A stretch of DNA of 64,000 nucleotides from JAPXSY01 sp033812795 (lineage in GTDB: Bacteria; Verrucomicrobiota; Kiritimatiellia; RFP12; UBA1067): NCBI GenBank assembly GCA_033812795.1, contig JAPXSY010000001.1, positions 1-64,000 of the forward strand, in the 5' to 3' direction. The position numbers and the translations under genes were made by a program. Every line of letters starts with the position of its first letter. Within the stretch, counting starts at the first letter, position 1. The notes beneath the pieces were generated by a model. It searched no databases. It was not told the origin of the DNA and saw only the letters and a program-made list of their open reading frames with translations. Shown here one piece after another: positions 24,852 through 32,807 of this stretch.

Positions 24852-27428
24852 ATGAAGAATTCTTGTTTCTCATTCGCGTGTTGCTGCGTTACCTGTCGAG
24901 GGGTGCGGGCGGCGGTCATCGTATGGATGTCGCTTGTGGCGACCGTGACAGTCCACGCGTCCGCCTTCGAAAACATCCTGCATAACCCCGAACTGCGCCG
25001 CGATAAAAGCGGATATGCCTTTGACTGGAATTTCACCTACGAAGGCTTGGAGGATTCGCTGCGGTTCGGAGATGAAGACGGAATCGGTACAGCCACGCTG
25101 CTACCCAGCAAGTTGAGCACGTGCGGGGTGCGTCAGGTCGACATACGTCTCAAATGCGGCGGGAAATACAAAATCGGCGCTCTGGTACGCACGAAGAACT
25201 GCACGTGCACGCAGGGCGGGATCATCATCTATAATCGGGCATGGGTGAAGTCGGAAGGCGTCAGACCCTTCCCGCGAGATACAGACGGAAAATGGGTACG
25301 GCTCGAGAAAGAGATCACGGCCCCCGAGTCCCGCGGCGGAATGTACGTGTTCACGGTTTACGCTTCAAATCTGACCGAAGGAGAAATCTCTTTCCGTGAA
25401 CCCTATCTCATCGCGCTTGATGCCGAGTCCGACGCGGAAGTGGTGCGCCCCCCTAAGCTTTCCGAACTCAGGGCGATCACGCCGATTACACCGCTTCTCG
25501 GGAAGTTGCCGGAAGGCGACGCGACCGTCACGTTCTCCTTCCTCGACGAAATCGAAAAGGATGTCTGCAAGGTCGCGCTTAAAACGGAAGGCGACGGCGA
25601 TTTCTGCGAAATCGGCAGTTTCCCGATCATCGGCGGGCTCATCAAGGCAAAGCTCCCCGACCTCAAACCCGGTCGCGGCTCCATCCGGGTCGCGGTTTGC
25701 GACAAGTCGGGCGTGGAGGTGGCCGCGAACGAATATCCGGTTCGCGTGTTGGCACGGGCGGAAACTCCGCCTGAGGGGCGCAGACTTAACGAGCTTGTAA
25801 CCCGCATCCTGACTGCGGAGTCGAAAGACGGGGAATTCCGTTTTCAGGCTCCGCGCGACGGATGGATCTGGATCTCGCTCGAGCGCGGCAACGAGGGAAC
25901 GACAGTGACGCTTGATGACGGGACAGAGCCGGTCATTATCCACCGCGAAAACGAACGCTACGAAACCATGCGTCACGTGAAGAGCGGCGAACATGTCCTC
26001 AGCGTCAAAGGTGCGACAGGCGGAAGCCTCGTCGTGAATTCGATTCCGATGATCGCGGGATTTACCGTGCCGATCCGATTCTTCAAGGATTATTACGAGG
26101 TTTTCGGCGGCAAATTCTGCCGCGAGCGGATTTTTCCCGTGATCAACACCTTCAGCATAGGCTATCCACTGAGGGTAATCGGCGAGGATGAACTCGCCGA
26201 CCTCAAATCGCGCGGCAAGGAGCTGCTCGGACAGATCTGCCCCTGGAACCCGAAGCAACATCCCGAATGCGACGGAACCCGTACCGAACCCGCAGATCAT
26301 CTCACGAAGCGGATGAGAAACAGCAATGGGATGACATCGCCGGAAATGAGCGGCACGACTTTCGACGAGATCTACGCGGACGACGTCCTGCCGAAACTTG
26401 TGTTTTCGGAAGTGCTCAGGAATCTCGCGACCGCGCAGCGTCCGGTCTACATCTGGAGCGCTGGCTATACCTACGCCTTTAATGCGCTTAACCGTGAGTT
26501 CCTGTCAGCCGTAGCCAATGCCTGCGACGGTAACGGCAAGCTCAATTTCGAGTGTTATCCCTGGACGAAACCGACCGAAGCGGAGGCTGTGGCACATATC
26601 GAGGAAATGCTGGTCGATTCGATGATCCGCGCCAACCGGCTGATGCCCGGATACGTGAATTCTTCCTGTTATCATCTGGGAGCGTACTCTCTCCCCGGCC
26701 GCATGAGCTACGATCATTATTTCTATGCCGATTACCGCTGGCTCGTCGACCGCTACTGGCGGACGCTGGCGACGAATCCGCTTTTCCGCGGTCTCGCCGG
26801 TATCGGGCTCTACGCTTATATTTACGCGTCTGAGGAGGATGTCCGCTGGCTGCTCGCGACTATCCGCCACTACGCGATCGAGGGGCGTACCGATTCGCTG
26901 GCTGATCGCTATGGCTTTGGCTATATCCTTCCGCATCTCAAGAACGCCGATTTCGCGTCCGGACTCGACGGCTGGCGCGTTTCCGAAGGTGAACCGGGTT
27001 GTGTGATCGCCTGTCAGCGCAAGAACTTTGCCCGTGGCGTGCTCAGATACCACGATTCCAAGGGGGAGTCGACGTGCGTGCTGAAACGCTCGGCGAAGGA
27101 GGCGAACACGATCGCACGGGAGATCGAGAATCTCGTTCCCGGCAGGCTTTATACACTCAGGTACGCCGTCCACAACACGAACGGCGTGTTCGATGTCGCG
27201 GTGACACTCTCGGGAGCAACGGATGTAACTGCGACGACAGAAGTGGCGGCGAACGGTCAGACCTCAGTCGTGACGAAGGATCTTGATGTGCGTACCCTCG
27301 TCTTCCGTGCCGAGCATGAGAAGGCGACGTTCTCGCTTACCGACTGGCTCGACGAGAAGGTACCGAAACGCGGTATCGGCGAGGAGACGCTGTTCGGCGC
27401 CATCCGTGTCAGACCGTATTACGAATGA
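24852..27428 (+). CDS. Large secreted protein, probable glycoside hydrolase, family not recognised
   Basis: About 858 residues. The signal peptide (MKNSCFSFACCCVTCRGVRA to VTVHA|SAF) is followed by a carbohydrate-binding-like beta-sandwich (about 35-190; ENILHNPELRRDKSGYAFDW). An Ig-like stretch comes next, then a large central alpha/beta region (about 390-700) with WSAGYTYAFNALNREFLSAV and acidic, aromatic blocks such as GKLNFECYPW that look like TIM-barrel strands. The C-terminal CBM4-like sandwich (about 700-855) opens LKNADFASGLDGWRVSEGEP. The layout suggests an exported polysaccharide-degrading enzyme, but I cannot name a family or point to sure catalytic residues. The ATG at 24852 sits 13 bases after AAAGGA; an ATG at 24840 is too close to it. 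It shares its upstream element with the gene at 57343, so the two are probably co-induced. Confidence 0.7.
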   Translation: MKNSCFSFACCCVTCRGVRAAVIVWMSLVATVTVHASAFENILHNPELRRDKSGYAFDWNFTYEGLEDSLRFGDEDGIGTATLLPSKLSTCGVRQVDIRLKCGGKYKIGALVRTKNCTCTQGGIIIYNRAWVKSEGVRPFPRDTDGKWVRLEKEITAPESRGGMYVFTVYASNLTEGEISFREPYLIALDAESDAEVVRPPKLSELRAITPITPLLGKLPEGDATVTFSFLDEIEKDVCKVALKTEGDGDFCEIGSFPIIGGLIKAKLPDLKPGRGSIRVAVCDKSGVEVAANEYPVRVLARAETPPEGRRLNELVTRILTAESKDGEFRFQAPRDGWIWISLERGNEGTTVTLDDGTEPVIIHRENERYETMRHVKSGEHVLSVKGATGGSLVVNSIPMIAGFTVPIRFFKDYYEVFGGKFCRERIFPVINTFSIGYPLRVIGEDELADLKSRGKELLGQICPWNPKQHPECDGTRTEPADHLTKRMRNSNGMTSPEMSGTTFDEIYADDVLPKLVFSEVLRNLATAQRPVYIWSAGYTYAFNALNREFLSAVANACDGNGKLNFECYPWTKPTEAEAVAHIEEMLVDSMIRANRLMPGYVNSSCYHLGAYSLPGRMSYDHYFYADYRWLVDRYWRTLATNPLFRGLAGIGLYAYIYASEEDVRWLLATIRHYAIEGRTDSLADRYGFGYILPHLKNADFASGLDGWRVSEGEPGCVIACQRKNFARGVLRYHDSKGESTCVLKRSAKEANTIAREIENLVPGRLYTLRYAVHNTNGVFDVAVTLSGATDVTATTEVAANGQTSVVTKDLDVRTLVFRAEHEKATFSLTDWLDEKVPKRGIGEETLFGAIRVRPYYE

Positions 27429-27516
27429 ATTCAAGCCAAAAGGAGCAGTTGAACGGGTAGAATTCTGGCAAAGCTCCGTAAACATTGGGTTTTGTCGCGG
27501 TCCCCGCCGCACCGTA

Positions 27517-27546
27517 TTGAGATGCGGGCGGAGCCCGCAATCTCAA
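27517..27546. repeat. Strong hairpin downstream of the large secreted protein gene
   Basis: TTGAGAT-GCGGGC-GGA-GCCCGC-A-ATCTCAA: 13 base pairs with a single bulged A and a 3-base loop. It lies about 90 bases past the stop codon at 27428. It may act as a terminator or RNA-stabilising stem; there is no T-run. It could equally be part of the repeat element around it. Confidence 0.55.
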
Positions 27547-27577
27547 AGGCTGTGAGACTGTGAGGTGGTGGTATTCC

Positions 27578-27718
27578 GTGGTTAAATGATCGATCCCGAT
27601 CCCGATAGCGATCCCGACCCCGATTTGGATGAAACCTTGAAACCCTGAAACCATGAAACCAGAAACCCGATCCCGATTCCGATAGCGATCCCGACCCCGA
27701 TTTGGATGAAACCAAAGA
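27578..27718. repeat. Second copy of the CCCGAT/TGAAACC repeat array
   Basis: The unit opens GTGGTTAAATGATCGATCCC (compare GTGGTGAAACAATCGATCCC at position 16), then shows the same CGATCCCGATCCCGATAGCG block, GATTTGGAT, three TGAAACC-type heptamers and a second hexamer block with CCCGATTCCGATAGCGATCC. It is shorter than the array at the window start and shares its right flank (27709-27750). Confidence 0.88.
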
Positions 27719-27783
27719 AAGGTGAAGGTTCAACTGCTCTTTTTAGGTTTAAGCCACAAACAGGAATGCGAATACCTGTCTTT

Positions 27784-30700
27784 TTACTCTCGCGGTTGCG
27801 AACCACTACCTGACCGTAAAATCATCGTGGGCCAGAGATAGGGCTTGCGGTCACAGGTGGCTCCAGATTCCACGGCGAAGGACAACCCCCGTTCAACGCG
27901 TTCGTCTGGTTTCACGTAATCATGAAGGTAAAGCCCCAAACCCGCCACCGTGCCCGGCTTGAGGTCGACAGGCGCCATGTAGCGCTTCGCAATCGCGATC
28001 TCGTACACGTAACCCTGCGCCGTGCGCGTGAACGTGTGCTGCATCTTTGTGCGGATCTCCTCGTCCGTGGCCGACTGTGTGCCTTGCGCGAGCTGCCAGT
28101 TCACCGCCCTTTGCCGCCAGCAATGTCCCTGCGCGAAGTCGTAACGCATGTCGTTCTCGTCGTAATCTTTTTCGCCTTGGCTGCGGGCATCGGCGAAACC
28201 GTCAAAGAACACCTCCAGGCACCCGTCGTAGGCATACAGGTGCTGCGGCCTGAACGGCTGCTGCGACTCGGCGAGCGGGACGAACGCGGGATCCTCCACG
28301 TCTACGCGCAGGAAGAAGAAGTCGGCGTTGTACGCCGCCTTGAACGCGGCCTTCATCGCGACGGGCCTGCCGTCTTCCGCGCGCACCTCGTTCACAAGGG
28401 GGATCGCGCGGACAGACGCCCAGTCAGGCACCGCGCCGCACTCGTCCACGTAGAACCACTGCGCGCGCCAGGGCTTGGAGAGCGTGGAGATGTGCCCTTC
28501 CCATGTGTAGAGCGTCATCGCCTGCGGGTCGGGCGTTTCGACAATCGGGAAGACCTCCGTGCCTCGGGCGGGGATCGCGTAGGGCAGGCTGCGCCCGTTC
28601 ACGGTGAGCTCGCCCTCCTGCGTCTTCTTGGTGACGTTGTCCACGACAAGCGACAGGACGCCCCTCTCGTCGGGGCGCACGTCCACGACGAGGGCCGTGG
28701 CGGGATCGTCAGAGGCGGCATCCTCCAGCGCCTGCAGCAGCGCCGCTGCATCGCGGCCCGCAAGGAAGAGCGGCGCAGGCGTGAGCGGAATCTCGTACCG
28801 CCCGTCCACCGGTTTCGGCAGGGCGCGGCGGTTGCCGTTCATGTCGTAGGCGGCCGTGCCGGCCGGCAAGGCCATCTGTACGACAGGGCCTTTGCGACGA
28901 CCGAGTTCGGCGTCATGGTTTGTGGTCCACACGGCGAGGATCGCCTGCGTGGAACCGTCCTCCCGCTTCTGGTTGAAGCAATACCCGCGCACGTCGCCGA
29001 ACGGCTGCGCGTCGCCCGCCCAGCGCGGATCGGGCAGCAGGCGCGCCAGAGTGTTGGGCACCTTGCTCCAGCCCCGGGGAGAGAAGGCGAGGTCAAACAC
29101 CGGCGCACTCTGCCACGGATGCGCCATGCGCACTTTCGGCCAGAACTTGAGCGCAATGAGGTAGAGGCGCATCAAACTCGCCGCGTGCGTGAACTCGCGC
29201 ACGCCCGCGGCAAGCGAGGGCATCTGCTGGCCGCGGAAACGGTCGCCCCAGCCGTGTGCGCCCCATTCGGGGATGTTCATCGGCAACATGTTGAAGCATT
29301 CGGTGAAATAAACGGGGACATCCGGCGCGTAGCCGTAATGGGCCATGCGCGCGATCAGGTGCTGCGTCTCAACGTCGGCGTCGCGCGGCCCCAAAATGCC
29401 ACCGTCGATATTGGAGTAGGGGTGGATCGAGACGGCGGAATACGAAAAACCGTGCTTTTGGGCCGTTTCGAGATAGCCGTCGATCACATCGTAGTTGCGC
29501 CCGCGGAAGTAATGGCTCGTGCCGTGCGTGGGCGTGAAGCCGAGTTTCAGCCCGCGCTCATCGAACGCGCGTTTCGCGCCTTTCCACACGGCATACTGCA
29601 GCTTGAAGTATTCATCGAAACCGATGCGGCGGGCGCAGTCTTCATCCTCGTTCCAGTACGTCCACACGAGGTCGTTCGTGGCGCAGTTTTTCGCAAGTTC
29701 GTAAGCGCATGACTCCAGGGCGGCCTGTACCTCTGGCGTGGCTTTTTCGATGTACCGGAACGGGCTGAAGCTTTTCTTCTCCGCCAGTTCGGGATGCGCC
29801 GCGAGAGCCGCCGCGCGCAAGACGGCGTTCGTCTGCGTGAGGCGTTCATACGCAACGGGATGCACGATGTTCTGGATGTCATAATCGCGGAAGAAGTGCG
29901 CCGCCGTGGATGTCGTGAGCGTGTCGTTGCCGACGCCGTTGACCGAACCGAATCCCCACTCGACGAATTTCTTTGCCATGTGCGGCGTACGGGCGTGCTT
30001 GCCGAACCACATGTGCGAGCAGAAGAACCGCTTCGTGGCGTGCGTGGCGTTGCAGGGAACCATTATCGAAAAACGTTCGTAGTCCGTCCATGCGCAGCCA
30101 TCCGGTAAACGGAAATCGTAGCGCACGGTGAAGACGCCCTCGCCGAGTCTTTCAGGCGGCAAGACGAACGGCATCTCAGCGCGGCCTGCGGCGTCGAGCG
30201 CGGCGGACAGATGCTCGTCCACGCACGTTTCATGATAGACGTTCGCCACACGAACGCGCACGTCGAACGGCAGCCCGGCGGTGCCGACGAACGAGAGGTG
30301 CCCGGCGTAGTCTTCACCCGGCACAAGGTCGTTGTCAGGGTCGGACGTGATGAGGTGCGCGATGACGGGGTCATCCACGTTTGCCGTCGCCTCGACGCCC
30401 GCCTCCACCTGGATGCCGTCCACGAAGACGTTCGCGCCGCCCAGCTGCAGGTAGATGCCGCTGGAATCGGGCGAAAACGTGTATTCCACGCGCTTCCAGC
30501 CCTCCTCGGGCTTGATGTTCCAATGGCAGCGCAGCTTTTCCGGGTCGGGTAGGAACTTCATGAACGCACGGTTGCCGCGCATCGCCACGGATTTGGGCCA
30601 CAGCGAGAGGTATCCGTTCTTTTCGCCGCGCACTTTGAACCAGACGCTCACCGTGTAGCGCTTGCCCGCCTCCAACGGCAGCGCCGCCGAGCAAATCCCG

Positions 30701-31911
30701 CACATGCGCGGCTGCGATGCGTTGAGTTCCATCATCTTCGCGCCGAACAGGCCGCCGCCCACCACGGCGTACTTCTCCCTGTCGCCCTCGGCCGGCGGGT
30801 CCCAGACGGACCCGCCGTCCTCCCAGCGCCAGTGCTTGAGTCCCTGCTCGAAGGAGCCGTTCACCAGCAGGTTGCGCGTGGGCCGCGGCGGCACGTGCAA
30901 GGCGTCGGACGCCCAGAAATCGATGCCCCCCACGGGCGGCTCGGCGGCGTGCTTCGCCACGGAGGACATGCAGAGGTCGATCACGATGCGTCCCTTCACA
31001 GGACGCGTCCGCGCCGGATCGGCGCTGAAGTGACTCAGCCCCACGACCGGGAACACGCCGCGCCGATAGGTGTCCCATGTAGGCCCTGTCCGATGCAGCA
31101 TGTGGTACCAAGGACCGGACGCCAAAGCGTTCGTGGGGAAAAAGATCTCGAAATGCAGCTCTTCGTTGTCAGGCTCGTGAAAGAAACGCACATCGCCCGC
31201 ATGCTTACCGCCTGTCTGGAGGTGGTGCTTTTCAGGATTTTTCTGCATGAGGGGGGTGAAGGCCGCGATGTCGATGGGCTGGAACGGCACATCGCCCGCG
31301 CCGAAGACGTTCTTCGTCACGTCGCCGCCGTAGTTGATGTTGCACCAGGTGTAGCTGTGGAACTTTTGGCCGATCCGGTTCGCCTTCTCCTGCGGCACGC
31401 CGAAGTCGTAGTCCACGTTCACCTTGGAATCGGCCGCGCCGGAGACACGGTAGGAGAAGACGGCCGTCTCTCCGTCCGTGCCCGGCACGTTGTATTCGCG
31501 GCGCCATGTGGCGGTTCCGGCGGCACGGTCGACCGTGAGTTCGTCGGGGCGATCGGTCTTGACGCTCGCGGCGGGGCCCAGGTTGAGAACGAGCCAGTGC
31601 CGCGTACCCAGATAGACGACGAGCCGCCCGAAAAGCATGGGCTCGTTGCAGTTCACCTTGGCGTCCTCACCGCTCACCATCACACGCTTGTCGCCTGCAT
31701 GGAAGTTGACCACATCCAAAGCCTTGCCGCGGTCAGTGCCGACGGTCGCGGTCATCACCACCTGCTGGCGCACGGCGCCTTCGCGCGCGAACGGTGTCCA
31801 CGTCACGGGCAGCGGCGCACAGCCCGCAGGTTCAGACTGTTCGGCAAACGCCAAAACGCCGACACCGATCAACGCCATTATGAAAAACGACTTCTTCGGG
31901 TAGTGTCTCAT
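27784..31911 (-). CDS. Giant exported multidomain glycoside hydrolase (clan GH-A-like) with CBM4- and CBM9-like modules
   Basis: About 1375 residues. The signal peptide (KSFFIMALIGVGVLAFAEQS) is followed by an N-terminal beta-sandwich (about 30-330) and a CBM4/9-type module (about 345-510) that opens NLLVNGSFEQGLKHWRWEDG. An Ig-like domain leads to a TIM-barrel region (about 625-960). It has the acid/base-type Glu E755 in TYWNEDED and the nucleophile-type Glu E871 in PVYFTECFN, the spacing and context of clan GH-A retaining enzymes. The C-terminus (about 1160-1375) resembles a CBM9 domain (FKAAYNADFFFLRVDVEDPA, then GCLEVFFDGFADA). I cannot assign a CAZy family. MRHYPKK at 31911 is preferred to the GTG at 31935. 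The stop is close to the repeat-bounded segment. Confidence 0.78.
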   Translation of the reverse strand: MRHYPKKSFFIMALIGVGVLAFAEQSEPAGCAPLPVTWTPFAREGAVRQQVVMTATVGTDRGKALDVVNFHAGDKRVMVSGEDAKVNCNEPMLFGRLVVYLGTRHWLVLNLGPAASVKTDRPDELTVDRAAGTATWRREYNVPGTDGETAVFSYRVSGAADSKVNVDYDFGVPQEKANRIGQKFHSYTWCNINYGGDVTKNVFGAGDVPFQPIDIAAFTPLMQKNPEKHHLQTGGKHAGDVRFFHEPDNEELHFEIFFPTNALASGPWYHMLHRTGPTWDTYRRGVFPVVGLSHFSADPARTRPVKGRIVIDLCMSSVAKHAAEPPVGGIDFWASDALHVPPRPTRNLLVNGSFEQGLKHWRWEDGGSVWDPPAEGDREKYAVVGGGLFGAKMMELNASQPRMCGICSAALPLEAGKRYTVSVWFKVRGEKNGYLSLWPKSVAMRGNRAFMKFLPDPEKLRCHWNIKPEEGWKRVEYTFSPDSSGIYLQLGGANVFVDGIQVEAGVEATANVDDPVIAHLITSDPDNDLVPGEDYAGHLSFVGTAGLPFDVRVRVANVYHETCVDEHLSAALDAAGRAEMPFVLPPERLGEGVFTVRYDFRLPDGCAWTDYERFSIMVPCNATHATKRFFCSHMWFGKHARTPHMAKKFVEWGFGSVNGVGNDTLTTSTAAHFFRDYDIQNIVHPVAYERLTQTNAVLRAAALAAHPELAEKKSFSPFRYIEKATPEVQAALESCAYELAKNCATNDLVWTYWNEDEDCARRIGFDEYFKLQYAVWKGAKRAFDERGLKLGFTPTHGTSHYFRGRNYDVIDGYLETAQKHGFSYSAVSIHPYSNIDGGILGPRDADVETQHLIARMAHYGYAPDVPVYFTECFNMLPMNIPEWGAHGWGDRFRGQQMPSLAAGVREFTHAASLMRLYLIALKFWPKVRMAHPWQSAPVFDLAFSPRGWSKVPNTLARLLPDPRWAGDAQPFGDVRGYCFNQKREDGSTQAILAVWTTNHDAELGRRKGPVVQMALPAGTAAYDMNGNRRALPKPVDGRYEIPLTPAPLFLAGRDAAALLQALEDAASDDPATALVVDVRPDERGVLSLVVDNVTKKTQEGELTVNGRSLPYAIPARGTEVFPIVETPDPQAMTLYTWEGHISTLSKPWRAQWFYVDECGAVPDWASVRAIPLVNEVRAEDGRPVAMKAAFKAAYNADFFFLRVDVEDPAFVPLAESQQPFRPQHLYAYDGCLEVFFDGFADARSQGEKDYDENDMRYDFAQGHCWRQRAVNWQLAQGTQSATDEEIRTKMQHTFTRTAQGYVYEIAIAKRYMAPVDLKPGTVAGLGLYLHDYVKPDERVERGLSFAVESGATCDRKPYLWPTMILRSGSGSQPRE

Positions 31912-32309
31912 TTCAAGGACATAATTAGACCACACGAGAGGATTGCTTCCAGGCGCAAAGACATCCCGCCATCCTCACACCCGTCCATGTCTCAAAACAT
32001 GACCCTCTCACCTTCATGCGCTACCTTCTGGAGGGATGTTCACCCTCCTTTTTTCCTTCTCGTTCCTGCCCACCTGCACCCGCGGCGCATGACCGAAGCC
32101 CGGTAGCCTGTCGCCATTCGTAACAATAGCATACCGTACCCATGGCACAAAAGAAGCAATGAAAAAAGAAATGTAAAATTGTTGTATTGTCCGTAACTGT
32201 GAAGATTGACAGGGCATACGGGAATGTGGGAAGCTATCGACAACACGAAAATGGTGCTGGACACTTAGATGCCTTCATGAGGACGAAAAAGGATAGCGGG
32301 CGCGGGCGC
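31912..32309. other. Intergenic region, about 400 bases
   Basis: Lies between the divergent giant glycosidase gene and the AraC remnant. It includes an AT-rich stretch (about 32130-32200, with TTGTTGTATTG) where promoters would be expected. A possible minus-strand pair TTGTGC-16-TATTGT is weak. I see no gene, RNA or clear repeat here. Confidence 0.5.
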
Positions 32310-32748
32310 ATGGAAGATGAGGACTTGGCTATCATCTACATTGACGAGCCGGGGTGCCGTGTCCTCGATCTGGCCAAAGCCGGGCTACGCGAAGTCCCGA
32401 TGCTTAACTTCAGCCGTCGCCGCCATTTTCGCGGGCCGACCAGCCCCCACCGCCACGCTGGCTGTCTGGAGGTCGGTATCTGCCTGCGCGGCGCACTCAC
32501 CCTCCTGAACAACAATCGAGAGTATCGGGTCATGCCGGGCGATCTCTTCCTCAACAAGCCGTCTGGAAAAATCAAAACGCCTCCTGACCGAATCCGACAC
32601 GCCGGTCAGCAAGCTGGCCCACGACCTTGGATTCTGTGCCTCGCAACATTTCTCCAGCCACTTCAAGCGCGCTTATGGCATCACCCCTAACGCCTGGCGC
32701 AAGCAGCAGGCACTCGGTCGGGGTCATAAAAAGCGTCATAAAAAATGA
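32310..32748 (+). pseudogene. AraC-family regulator remnant (internal deletion with frameshift)
   Basis: The first about 80 codons (MEDEDLAIIYIDEPG onward) encode the start of a cupin sensor domain of AraC type, with FSRRRHFRGPTSPHRHAG, GICLRGALTLLNN and MPGDLFLNKPSG. At about 32556-32570 the frame shifts. The +1 frame then reads LEKSKRLLTESDTPVSKLAH, DLGFCASQHFSSHFKRAYGI and TPNAWRKQQ, the second helix-turn-helix of an AraC domain, ending at a TGA at 32746-32748. The rest of the cupin, the linker and the first helix-turn-helix are missing. About half of a normal 280-residue protein remains, so it cannot work as a regulator. It stands beside glycosidase genes it probably once controlled. Confidence 0.8.
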
Positions 32749-32807
32749 CGAATTCCTTTGCTCCAGATCGCAATGACCGGTGTCGCAATCCACAACCCTC
32801 GCATACG

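Larger units (their letters stand above)
27433..27750. repeat. Inverted-repeat-bounded intergenic segment
   Basis: The left edge (27454-27433 on the minus strand) reads GTTCAACTGCTCCTTTTGGC and the right edge (27728 on, plus strand) reads GTTCAACTGCTCTTTTTAGG. The first 12 bases are identical and the next 5 differ once, facing each other about 270 bases apart. The segment contains the hairpin at 27517-27546 and the second hexamer/heptamer array. No reading frame of a transposase lies inside. It could be a small non-autonomous element. The gap 27429-27783 holds nothing else that I recognise. Confidence 0.5.

Noticed and set aside
27433..27750. Insertion sequence
   Set aside because: Inverted edges exist, but there is no transposase frame inside and no target duplication was recognised. 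At most it is a non-autonomous element.
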